Source: Prevotellaceae bacterium
GTDB taxonomy: Bacteria > Bacteroidota > Bacteroidia > Bacteroidales > UBA932
Direction of reading: 5' to 3'
NCBI GenBank assembly: GCA_031264875.1
Contig: JAISDK010000135.1
Span: 1-6,974, forward strand
Length of the DNA stretch: 6,974 nt
Below are positions 1 to 6,504 of this stretch, piece after piece (position 1 is the first letter of the stretch; each line of letters begins with the position of its first letter). The position numbers and the translations under genes were made by a program. The notes below the pieces were generated by a model. The model worked only from the letters and a program-made list of their open reading frames with translations. It ran no database searches and was not told the origin of the DNA.

Positions 1-252
1 ACAAATTATTTGGAAAAGGGTAAAACATTCAATTTTACAATAAACTACTACGATTCACAGGGAAAACTTCAATATAACATTTCAACAGGCGCGAGACCGG
101 CAAGCAAAAATTATATCTCACCCACTGATTACAGTGCAATACTGACCGGCTGGGGAAATACCTCGGGCGGCGCTTGGAACGCCGACACTTATACCGTTGA
201 AATATGGTCGGATGGAGTTTGTCTGGGAAGTGGGAAGTTTACAATAAATTAA
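1..252 (+). CDS. C-terminal end of a zinc-ribbon/coiled-coil family paralogue (5' partial)
   Basis: The reading frame is open from the first base of the window and stops at 250-252, so only the last 83 residues of a longer protein are present. A TTG at position 10 is in frame but is not a believable start, because the residues before it (TNYL) match the FTNQL and FTNHL segments of the two intact paralogues downstream. What remains is the second half of their conserved C-terminal domain: KGKTFNFTINYYDSQGKL, then a GWGN-SGG segment, then TYTVEIWSDGVCLGS near the end. A 25-base stretch (188-212) is identical to 2539-2563 in the third paralogue, which suggests recent duplication or gene conversion. 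The alternating hydrophobic and polar pattern suggests a beta-rich fold (inference). The function is unknown. The gene ends 13 bases before the next paralogue start, so the family is arranged head to tail. Confidence 0.85.
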   Translation, partial: TNYLEKGKTFNFTINYYDSQGKLQYNISTGARPASKNYISPTDYSAILTGWGNTSGGAWNADTYTVEIWSDGVCLGSGKFTIN

Positions 253-323
253 AACAGAAGAAATCATGAAACTTTGTCCACAATGTGAAAAGGAAAATCC
301 GAGCAGCGCACGGCGTAAATTTA

Positions 324-381
324 TTGTAGAGACGCGATGCTTCGTGTCTCCGTATAGCGTCTCCGTATGGCGTCTCTGCAA
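324..381. repeat. GAGACGC-type inverted-repeat element (small MITE-like or palindromic repeat)
   Basis: Twelve-base arms at 324-335 and 370-381 (TTGTAGAGACGC against GCGTCTCTGCAA) are complementary apart from one G.T pair, giving an element of 58 bp. Inside it, 329-350 forms its own hairpin with a 9-bp stem and 4-nt loop. The right half holds a 13-bp tandem unit, GTCTCCGTATAGC then GTCTCCGTATGGC then a partial GTCTCTG (346-378). A degenerate relative of the hairpin occurs at 399-416. From memory, dispersed GTAGAGACGC inverted repeats of this kind are common in Bacteroidota and some other genomes; I could not check copy number here. It lies inside the broken zinc-ribbon gene, close to the point where homology is lost. 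Confidence 0.65.
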
Positions 382-480
382 TTTTGTCGCGAAACAGAGA
401 TGCGATAAATCACGTCCTTACACAAATTTATGCGGTGTGCAGTATAAATCCATCTTGAAAGCGTGTTTAAGACCTGTACG

Positions 481-506
481 GGACTTTCGGAGCTTGCCGA
501 AAGCCC
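481..506. repeat. Hairpin: 10-bp arms with one mismatch, 6-nt loop
   Basis: GGACTTTCGG (481-490) and CCGAAAGCCC (497-506) pair except at one A/C position around the loop AGCTTG. No T-run follows, so an intrinsic terminator is unlikely. It lies within the foreign segment of the broken paralogue and may be part of the same inserted or decayed sequence. Confidence 0.45.
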
Positions 507-950
507 ATAGACGGGTTCTCAAAAATTCAGACTTTGTGGATGGCTGCAATAAACAAAGAATCAGTGTCCAGTCACAGAATCTCGAAGTAGAACCCGGCGA
601 AGTTACACAAGATGACTTCGGCAAATGGGAAATAATAGAAAAGCAAAAGTTAAATTCATATAAAATCATGAAACTCTGTCCACAACGTGAAAAGGAAAAT
701 CCAAGCAGCGCAAACTGCTGCATGTATTGTGGAGTGGTACTGTCCGAAGAGAATCTGGATGAGACAGTACGGTTACAAAGGGAATTTGAGGACGCAAAAT
801 GCCATTACCACAATAATGTCAATATAAAAATTCATATAGACCAGGGTAATATAGACTTGCGCGTAACGGCTGGGTTAAACTGTTGGATTTAAGAAAAAAA
901 TAGCTAATTAAAAGAATGCAGGAAAATACGGTAATTACAAGAAAATACCG

Positions 951-958
951 CATCTTTG
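951..958 (+). promoter_or_regulatory. Possible -7 element of a Bacteroidota promoter for the AbiEi-like gene
   Basis: CATCTTTG matches the Bacteroidota -7 consensus TAnnTTTG except at its first base. It lies 15 bases before the ATG at 973, so transcription would begin a few bases before that codon. I see no good -33 TTTG at the expected distance, so this is weak on its own. It favours the 973 start over the in-frame ATG at 916, which would lie upstream of the transcript. Confidence 0.35.
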
Positions 959-972
959 CGCAAAAAAATAAC

Positions 973-1554
973 ATGAATGTATCAGATAAAATATCAAAAC
1001 AGGAAAGCAACTTTGTGAAAACAAAAGATTTCACAAAGCGCAGTCAGTGGTATCAATTAAAAGAAATGATTGAGCAGGGTTTAGTAACAAAAGTAAAACG
1101 GGGAGTTTATTATTATGGCGCAAACGAAATGCTTGATCAAACGGTTGAAATTTCAAAAGTTGTGTCATCGGGAGTGTTTTGTCTGTTCACTGCATGGCGG
1201 TACTATTCTCTATCAACACAAAATCCGGTAGAGTTTCATATTGCCGTTACGCAAAAAAAGAAAGTGAACTTGCCCGAAAATCTGCCGGTAAAAATATATT
1301 ACTGGTCTGAAATGCAATATAGTTTGGGTGTATCAGAAAAGGAAATAGAAAGGCAGAAAATAAAAATTTACAACCTGGAAAAATCGGTTTGCGATGCAGT
1401 AAAATTTCGTAACAAAATAGGGTTGGACACGACTATTGAAGTGCTGAAAAACTATGTGAAACGACACGACAAAAATCTGAATAAATTGAGCCGATATGCC
1501 GCGCAAATGCGCGTAGAAAACATTTTGCAAACAATGATAATGCCGTTGCTGTGA
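973..1554 (+). CDS. AbiEi-like antitoxin/transcriptional regulator, apparently without its toxin
   Basis: A 193-residue protein similar in layout to the AbiEi antitoxins of type IV toxin-antitoxin systems. Residues about 11-48 resemble the N-terminal winged-helix segment (QWYQLKEMIEQGLVTKVKRGVYYY). The central core has GVFCLFTAWRYYSLSTQNP (67-85). Residues 131-152 carry the family-typical KIYNLEKSVCDAVKFRNKIG stretch. In characterised systems AbiEi binds inverted repeats in its own promoter and counters AbiEii, a nucleotidyltransferase toxin encoded directly downstream. Here the next gene is a zinc-ribbon paralogue, so no partner is visible. I chose the ATG at 973 because the residues after it resemble family N-termini and a -7-like motif lies between 916 and 973; the 916 start would add 19 residues. 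By eye it is more AT-rich than ppk1 and interrupts a paralogue array, both consistent with acquisition. The family call is from recognition, not a search. Confidence 0.75.
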   Translation: MNVSDKISKQESNFVKTKDFTKRSQWYQLKEMIEQGLVTKVKRGVYYYGANEMLDQTVEISKVVSSGVFCLFTAWRYYSLSTQNPVEFHIAVTQKKKVNLPENLPVKIYYWSEMQYSLGVSEKEIERQKIKIYNLEKSVCDAVKFRNKIGLDTTIEVLKNYVKRHDKNLNKLSRYAAQMRVENILQTMIMPLL

Positions 1555-1604
1555 AACTTATAACCAATTTATAATAAATTAAACAAATAATTAAAAGAAA
1601 AGTC

Positions 1605-2603
1605 ATGAAACTATGTCCAGAATGTGAAAAAGAAAATCCGAGCAGCGCAAACTGCTGCATGTATTGCGGAGCGGTACTGTCCGAGGAAAACTTAGACGAA
1701 ACGGCGCGTCTGCAAAGGGAACTCAACGAAGCCAACAAAACAATAGACTTGTTGAAACAGTCGCTGGCAAAAGTAGAGGAACATGCAGAACATAAATACA
1801 GTGAAGCAAGCAAAGCATTACAGGCATCACATGCCCGGCAGCTGTTTGCCGAAAAACAAAAGTGCGAAAAGATAATTGCCAAAAAAGATCAGCAATGTTC
1901 AGCGCTTAAAACACAGCAAAAGAAGACAAAAGGTCTGCTGATACTGTTTGCCCTGCTGTGTGTTATAACCGGAGCGGTAGCCGCCGTATTTTATTCCGGA
2001 TTCAACGAGTTGAAGAAAAACAAGCAGGTCGAAGCCGACAATAAACAGCTTACAGACACGGTAAATAAAAATCAGGAAGAACTTGGCAAACTAATGGCGG
2101 AACTCGAAAAAGAAAATAACAGGTTAAAATCCGAAAACAAGCAACTTGCGAACAAAGCAAATGAAAATCCGTCAAAATTAGATAAACAGGCAGACCCTGT
2201 AAATCCCGCGAATGAATTAAAAGAAACATCCACAATAAAAATAACGCGAATAGAACTGAGTAACTATAATAAGGATGGCAGTATAATTGATGATTTCGGA
2301 AGCGTTTTGCACAGTTCCAAAGTGCGATACCTGTTACCCAAAATCCACTTCACAAATCAGTTAAAGAAGGGTAAGACATTCAATTTCACAATTAACTATT
2401 ACGATTCACAGGGAAAACTTAAATCCGGCGCTTCAGCAAACGAGAAATGCACAAGCGAAAATTATATCTCAACCGCCGCTAAGGATGCTATATTGAGCAT
2501 GTGTGGAAATGATTCCGACGGCTATTGGAGCGCCGGCGCTTATACCGTTGAAATATGGTCGGAAGGAGTTTGCCTGGGAAGTGAAAAGTTTTCAATAAAA
2601 TAA
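1605..2603 (+). CDS. Zinc-ribbon, coiled-coil, single-pass membrane protein with conserved C-terminal domain
   Basis: A 332-residue intact member of the local paralogue family. Residues 4, 7, 18 and 21 form a CxxC...CxxC zinc ribbon (MKLCPECEKENPSSANCCMYCG). Residues 30-100 are charged and helical, probably coiled coil. A hydrophobic segment at about 110-131 (LLILFALLCVITGAVAAVFY) follows KTQQKKTK, which predicts the N-terminus in the cytoplasm. A second coiled coil spans about 135-195. Residues 210-332 are the conserved domain, starting IKITRIELSNYN and ending YTVEIWSEGVCLGS. If the topology is right, the ribbon is cytoplasmic and the C-terminal domain periplasmic. Compared with the other two copies, the usual GWGN motif reads MCGN here. 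The leader is A/T-rich without a Shine-Dalgarno sequence. The gene is followed after 12 bases by another paralogue, so co-transcription is likely. The biochemical role is unknown; a membrane sensor or scaffold is possible but only inferred. Confidence 0.85.
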   Translation: MKLCPECEKENPSSANCCMYCGAVLSEENLDETARLQRELNEANKTIDLLKQSLAKVEEHAEHKYSEASKALQASHARQLFAEKQKCEKIIAKKDQQCSALKTQQKKTKGLLILFALLCVITGAVAAVFYSGFNELKKNKQVEADNKQLTDTVNKNQEELGKLMAELEKENNRLKSENKQLANKANENPSKLDKQADPVNPANELKETSTIKITRIELSNYNKDGSIIDDFGSVLHSSKVRYLLPKIHFTNQLKKGKTFNFTINYYDSQGKLKSGASANEKCTSENYISTAAKDAILSMCGNDSDGYWSAGAYTVEIWSEGVCLGSEKFSIK

Positions 2604-2615
2604 GAAAAATAAGTC

Positions 2616-3410
2616 ATGAAACTATGTCCACAATCACAATGTAGAAAAGAAAATCCGAGTATTGCCAACTACTGTATGTTTTGCGGAGCGGCGATGTCCG
2701 AAGACAATCCGGACGAAACGACGAAGCTGCAAAGAGATCTCAATGAAGCCGGCGAAACGATTGCACTGTTAAAACAGTTACTGGCAACGATGCAGGGACA
2801 GGATGCCATAAACGAAACAGATAAAAAGCAGGCAGAAATCACAAGTCCCGCGCACAAGACCGGCAAGCAAAAAGCAGAGACATCAAGCGAAAGCAGCAAG
2901 TTAAAATCCGAAAACGAACAGCTCAGACACAACATAAACGAGCAGCAGGCAGAAATCGACCGGCAAAAAGTCGAATTATCGAAAAGCAACGAAAAATACA
3001 ATGATCTGAGCGTAAAATATGACAGTTTAAGAGAAGCATTTCCAATAAAAATAACACGGATAGAACTGTGCAACTACAACGACAGCGGTATAATTGACAA
3101 TTTCGGCAGCGTTCTGCACAGCGCCGGAATGCGATATCTGGCGCCAAAAATCCATTTCACAAACCATCTAAAAGAGAATAAAACATTCCATTTCACAATC
3201 AACTATTACGATTCGCAGGGGCAACTCAACTACAACGCTGCAACAAACAAGAGATGCACAAGTAAAAAAGACATTTCCACCACCGACAGCAGCACAACAT
3301 TGAGCGGCTGGGGCAATGCTTCGGGCGGTTACTGGAAAGCCGACACCTATACCGTTGAAATATGGTTGGAAGGAGTATGTCTCGGGAGTGAAAAATTCAC
3401 AATAAATTAA
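2616..3410 (+). CDS. Zinc-ribbon, coiled-coil protein with conserved C-terminal domain, no membrane segment
   Basis: A 264-residue intact paralogue. The zinc ribbon uses Cys 4, 9, 20 and 23, so the first pair is CxxxxC (CPQSQC) instead of CxxC. At DNA level this comes from a tandem CACAAT CACAAT six-base duplication near 2630. Residues 36-60 resemble the coiled-coil start of the neighbouring copy. Residues 90-140 form a strong heptad-like region (KLKSENEQLRHNINEQQAEI). Residues 143-264 are the conserved domain, beginning PIKITRIELCNYN and ending YTVEIWLEGVCLGSEKFTIN. No hydrophobic helix or signal peptide is visible, so the protein is predicted to be cytoplasmic, unlike the copy before it. 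It lies 12 bases after that copy and 6 bases before the lipoprotein gene, which indicates an operon. I do not recognise a named family for the C-terminal domain, and the function is unknown. Confidence 0.85.
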   Translation: MKLCPQSQCRKENPSIANYCMFCGAAMSEDNPDETTKLQRDLNEAGETIALLKQLLATMQGQDAINETDKKQAEITSPAHKTGKQKAETSSESSKLKSENEQLRHNINEQQAEIDRQKVELSKSNEKYNDLSVKYDSLREAFPIKITRIELCNYNDSGIIDNFGSVLHSAGMRYLAPKIHFTNHLKENKTFHFTINYYDSQGQLNYNAATNKRCTSKKDISTTDSSTTLSGWGNASGGYWKADTYTVEIWLEGVCLGSEKFTIN

Positions 3411-3416
3411 TAATAA

Positions 3417-4379
3417 ATGAAAAGTATAAGGAAAATCATTACAGCGAGCATGATTTTGCTCATTATGCTATCACTCGTTGACTGCAAGCGCAGGGTCAGA
3501 ACAAAAGATGAAGCCACCCAAAGTTCAGGCAGCAGCTCAAACCGCAATTCAAATCGCAACTCAAGCCGCAGTCGACGAACCGTAATGCCAAAAGAGCCTG
3601 AAATAAAACCTCAGCCGAAAATAGACACAGTTTATATCGTCGTGCCGGCTCAACCTGCCGTTCCGGTTGTCCCGGCAAAGCCCGAAGCAAGGCAGGACGA
3701 ACACGATTTGCTGGTTATCAACTCAAACAAGCAGCTGAAACCCGTAGTACACGGCGACAATCTGCCGAACCCGCCCACAATTGATTTCAAAAAGCCGGAA
3801 ATTCGCCATACGCGGGACGAATACATTAAAAGCCACAATATCGTTGGCGACATGAAAGACCTCATCATTGCCTGCGACTACGATCATCCGACAGTCAGAA
3901 ACAACACCGTAAATCTGGTACATCTCTCGCCCGGCAAGTTCAATTTAGGGCAAATCTGCGATATCTTCGACTTTTGCTACAGCAACTGGAGCTATGTAAA
4001 CGACCCTTTAACACGCGACTACTATTCCAAAGCATCCGAAACGCTTAAAAACGGACTGAACGGCGACTGTGATGACTTTGCCATTCTGCTCTGTTCCATG
4101 ATTCTGTCGATAGGAGGCGAAGCGCGCATCAACTTTGCCTACGACGCCACAAGCGGACACGCATTCACCGAAGTCAATATCGGGACAACCAGTTCATCGG
4201 AAGTACAGCGCTACCTGTCGGCACGCTACAACAATGCGGAAACATGGCATCGAAAAGACAGTCAGGGAAACATCTGGCTGAACATGGACTGGCAGGCAAC
4301 ATATCCGGGCGGCGAATACTGGGAATACAGTAGCGGTACAAGTTTCAACATTATACAAAACATCTGCGGAAGCCTGTAA
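3417..4379 (+). CDS. Transglutaminase-like cysteine protein, predicted lipoprotein
   Basis: A 320-residue protein. Residues 1-22 form a signal peptide (MKSIRKIITASMILLIMLSL) followed by VDC, so Cys23 is the likely lipidation site; Asp just before Cys is an unusual lipobox residue. Residues 24-60 are a low-complexity Ser/Asn/Arg linker. Residues 60-95 are Pro-rich with a PAQPAVPVVPAKP run. The catalytic domain is C-terminal. NGDCDDFAILLCSMI gives Cys218, SGHAFTEV gives His248 and WLNMDWQ gives Asp291, in the order of the transglutaminase/papain-like triad. Bacterial proteins of this fold are usually peptidases or amidases, sometimes acting on peptidoglycan or proteins; true crosslinking is rarer. 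The substrate cannot be told here. The start follows the previous stop by 6 bases, which suggests co-expression with the zinc-ribbon paralogues. A functional link to the periplasmic domain of the membrane-spanning paralogue is speculative. Confidence 0.85.
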   Translation: MKSIRKIITASMILLIMLSLVDCKRRVRTKDEATQSSGSSSNRNSNRNSSRSRRTVMPKEPEIKPQPKIDTVYIVVPAQPAVPVVPAKPEARQDEHDLLVINSNKQLKPVVHGDNLPNPPTIDFKKPEIRHTRDEYIKSHNIVGDMKDLIIACDYDHPTVRNNTVNLVHLSPGKFNLGQICDIFDFCYSNWSYVNDPLTRDYYSKASETLKNGLNGDCDDFAILLCSMILSIGGEARINFAYDATSGHAFTEVNIGTTSSSEVQRYLSARYNNAETWHRKDSQGNIWLNMDWQATYPGGEYWEYSSGTSFNIIQNICGSL

Positions 4380-4394
4380 ATCCGGGTTCCGGAT
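4380..4394 (+). terminator. Short hairpin after the transglutaminase-like gene, weak terminator candidate
   Basis: ATCCGG (4380-4385) and CCGGAT (4389-4394) form a perfect 6-bp stem with loop GTT, directly after the stop codon. The downstream sequence (AAGGCTTTAACC) has only a three-T run, so intrinsic termination would be inefficient. It marks the likely end of the upstream operon, ahead of a separate ppk1 promoter. Confidence 0.35.
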
Positions 4395-4415
4395 AAGGCT
4401 TTAACCATTGAATTC

Positions 4416-4446
4416 CTTGTCGAAAGTCACAAGTTTATTACTTTTA
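4416..4446 (+). promoter_or_regulatory. Likely Bacteroidota-type promoter for ppk1
   Basis: CTTG at 4416-4419 (consensus TTTG) and TACTTTTA at 4439-4446 (consensus TAnnTTTG, last base different) are 19 bases apart, the spacing expected for the Bacteroidota primary sigma factor. Transcription would start near 4453, leaving a leader of about 24 nt before the ATG at 4477. This agrees with rejecting the in-frame TTG at 4408, which lies upstream of the promoter. Confidence 0.45.
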
Positions 4447-4476
4447 CAAAAGCATTTACAGAAACAAAACATTTAT

Positions 4477-6504
4477 ATGATTCTTAACAATAGAGCATTA
4501 AGCTGGCTGGATTTCAATGAAAGAGTATTGCAGGAGGCACAGGACAAAAACGTTCCCCTGATACAGCGTTTAAGATTTCTGGGTATTTTTTCCAACAACC
4601 AGGACGAGTTTATCCGGGTACATGTTGCCAGCATCGCGAGGACATGCAATATAAAAACCGGCAAAAAACACCCTGTCTCCGAAGACGAAAAAATCCGGGA
4701 ATCGGCAAAACAGCTGCTTGCACAGGTTAACAGCCGCGTATCCGAGCTGCAGAACAAATTCGAGCAAGTTTACCGCGAAGTCCTGCATGAAATGGAAACC
4801 GGCAACATCCACATTGTAAACGAGCATCAGCTCGACGAATGTCAAATAAAATACTGTCGCGACTATTTTTCGTCCGCAGTAACACAGAGGCTTGTCCCGC
4901 TGATTCTGAAAAAAAACACCGGCATGCCTTTTCTTAAAGACAACAGCGTTTACCTTGCCGTGAAAATGGTCACGGCAAAAGGAAATAACCGCTATGCCAT
5001 TATTCAGATACCCGTCAGCGAATCATGTCCGAGATTCGTCGTTATACCGTCGGACAGCGGCGCTGCAAGAGCAATCATTTTTCTGGATGACATAATACGC
5101 CTCTGCATAGGCGAAATATTTTTCATGTTCAGCTACCAAAGCATTTCGGCATACACATTCAGAGCTTTGCGCGACGCGCATTTCTCTTTCGACGACGATA
5201 TTTCCAAAAGCCTTATTGAAAAAATGAATACCGGACTGAACAGGCGGATGCACGGGCAGCCCGTCAAATTAGTGTACGACAAAGAAATGCCTGCCGACAT
5301 GCTTGAGCTTATTTCTGCAAAGCTCAAGCTGAAAACAGACGGCAACCTGTCAGCCGGAGGCCGGTATCACCTCATGAGCGACCTGATGAAATTTCCGAAG
5401 CTGCGTCCCGAACTTGAGGACATCAGTCTGACGCCGCTGCACAGTCCCGACATAAAGCCCTTTTCGAGCATCCTGAAAGTAATCGATACAAAAGACATTT
5501 TGCTGAACTATCCATATCACACCTTCAATCACTTCATTGATTTCCTCAAAGAGGCAGCCATCGATCCCAAAGTGGACAGCATATACATCACCGTTTACCG
5601 CCTGGCCGAAAACTCAAAAGTGATCAACACCCTGATTAACGCCGCAAAAAACGGCAAAACGGTAGTCGTCATAATCGAACTCTTTGCACGGTTCGACGAA
5701 GAGCGCAACACCGAATATTCGAAGCTGCTGCAAAAGGAAGGCGTCAAGGTAATTCACGGAACCGGAGGCACAAAAATACACTGCAAAATAGCGCTGGTCA
5801 GGCGCAAAAGCAAGGGTTACGTCTATGCAGGCACAGGCAATTTCAACGAAACAACAGCACAGGTGTACAGCGATTTCGGCCTGTTTACCTCAAACAGCCG
5901 GACTGTAGCCGACGCCGAAGCCATATTCGGATTTCTGCAAAACGTCCCCACCATGCTGCACACCACGCAACTGACCGTTGCCCCATACGGCATGAGAAAA
6001 CAGTTCGAGGAACTGATAAAGCGGGAAATCAAAAATGCTCAGAACGGGAAAAAGGCGTATATCTACGCCAAATTCAACAATCTAACCGACGAAACAATGA
6101 TCGGACTCCTCTGCAAAGCAGGAAGGGCAGGCGTCGAAATTCGCCTGACTGTAAGGAGCGCCTGCTGTATGAATCCTCAGGATGACGATCACAATATAAG
6201 GATTATCAGTATTGTGGACAGGTTCCTGGAACATGCCCGCATGATTATATTCCACAACGGCGGCGAGGAAAAGGTATTCATTATGAGCGCCGATTTCATG
6301 CCTCGCAACCTTGACATGAGAATAGAAGTTGGAATTAACATCATCGACAAAAATATAAGGAAAACGCTTATGGACGTGTTTGATATACAGTGGCGAGACA
6401 ATGTCAAAGCCAGAGACCTCCATAACAATTACATCAAAACCGACGGAAATGAACCTTGCCGCTCACAGCTGGAACTGTATAAATACTACAGCAATAATGA
6501 TTAA
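4477..6504 (+). CDS. ppk1: Polyphosphate kinase 1
   Basis: A 675-residue Ppk1, which reversibly transfers the gamma phosphate of ATP onto polyphosphate. E. coli Ppk is 688 residues. The start at 4477 gives MILNNRALSWLDFNERVLQEA, matching the family N-terminus; the TTG at 4408 would add 23 unmatched residues. The N-terminal domain has FLGIFSNNQDEF, and the middle has GGRYH and NYPYHTFNHF. The phospholipase-D-like catalytic domains carry TVYRLA (Arg375), ELFARFDEE (Arg405), KIHCK (His435, the autophosphorylated His in E. coli numbering), GTGNFNE and FLEHAR (His586, equivalent to E. coli His592). SADFMPRNLD follows near the end. All key residues are present, so it should be active. One loop differs: RSACCMNP stands where relatives usually have RG.C.L.P, and the loop is about two residues shorter than in E. 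coli. No ppx lies next to it in this window. It is probably transcribed from its own promoter, with stress-related phosphate storage as the expected role. Confidence 0.97.
   Translation: MILNNRALSWLDFNERVLQEAQDKNVPLIQRLRFLGIFSNNQDEFIRVHVASIARTCNIKTGKKHPVSEDEKIRESAKQLLAQVNSRVSELQNKFEQVYREVLHEMETGNIHIVNEHQLDECQIKYCRDYFSSAVTQRLVPLILKKNTGMPFLKDNSVYLAVKMVTAKGNNRYAIIQIPVSESCPRFVVIPSDSGAARAIIFLDDIIRLCIGEIFFMFSYQSISAYTFRALRDAHFSFDDDISKSLIEKMNTGLNRRMHGQPVKLVYDKEMPADMLELISAKLKLKTDGNLSAGGRYHLMSDLMKFPKLRPELEDISLTPLHSPDIKPFSSILKVIDTKDILLNYPYHTFNHFIDFLKEAAIDPKVDSIYITVYRLAENSKVINTLINAAKNGKTVVVIIELFARFDEERNTEYSKLLQKEGVKVIHGTGGTKIHCKIALVRRKSKGYVYAGTGNFNETTAQVYSDFGLFTSNSRTVADAEAIFGFLQNVPTMLHTTQLTVAPYGMRKQFEELIKREIKNAQNGKKAYIYAKFNNLTDETMIGLLCKAGRAGVEIRLTVRSACCMNPQDDDHNIRIISIVDRFLEHARMIIFHNGGEEKVFIMSADFMPRNLDMRIEVGINIIDKNIRKTLMDVFDIQWRDNVKARDLHNNYIKTDGNEPCRSQLELYKYYSNND

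Larger units (their letters stand above)
266..712 (+). repeat. 45-bp imperfect direct repeats (266-310 and 668-712) flanking 357 bp of foreign sequence
   Basis: Bases 266-310 and 668-712 are the same zinc-ribbon gene start and differ at three positions by my reading. The third paralogue continues smoothly from the equivalent point (AGCAGCGCA followed by AACTGCTGC), so the breakpoint in the first copy is at 310/311. The enclosed 357 bp resembles none of the intact paralogues. The copies are too long and too diverged for a transposition target duplication. Two paralogue starts with the remainder of the first replaced or deleted is the simpler reading. Confidence 0.7.
266..892 (+). pseudogene. 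Broken zinc-ribbon paralogue: interrupted start plus a second degenerate, truncated copy
   Basis: This is one uninterrupted frame of 208 codons, but it looks like a wreck rather than a gene. Bases 266-310 encode the family start MKLCPQCEKENPSSA, and homology then stops abruptly. Bases 311-667 are unrelated and include a GAGACGC-type hairpin element and a second hairpin at 481-506. At 668 the family start recurs as MKLCPQREKENPSSANCCMYCG, with the second zinc-binding Cys changed to Arg, and family similarity continues to about 800 (SEENLDETVRLQREF). The last 30 or so residues match nothing else here, and the coiled coil and C-terminal domain are missing. Translation could start at 266 (208 aa) or 668 (74 aa). 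Either product would lack a complete four-Cys ribbon as seen in the intact copies. The residues just before 668 (about 195-133 bases upstream onwards, including DDFGKWEII) read like genuine protein and may be the end of another displaced gene, which I do not recognise. Confidence 0.7.

Noticed and set aside
266..892. A novel 208-residue fusion protein
   Set aside because: Its parts are two partial zinc-ribbon starts and repeat sequence, with a key Cys lost and the family C-terminal domain absent; a pseudogene is simpler, although expression was not excluded.
916..972. Upstream ATG start for the AbiEi-like gene
   Set aside because: A -7-like motif at 951-958 lies between the two ATGs, and the added 19 residues do not resemble the family N-terminus.
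819..1034. Minus-strand reading frame with hydrophobic stretches
   Set aside because: It is antisense to the AbiEi-like gene and its leader. The hydrophobic look arises from A-rich coding sequence read backwards, and there is no recognisable product.
4408..4476. Longer ppk1 starting at TTG 4408
   Set aside because: The extra 23 residues do not match Ppk1 N-termini, and the likely promoter at 4416-4446 lies downstream of that codon. With the 4477 start, His435, Arg375 and Arg405 fall at their E. coli numbers.
4473..6428. Several minus-strand frames of 60-113 codons opposite ppk1
   Set aside because: All are shadows of a strongly conserved gene, with no family resemblance or start signals.
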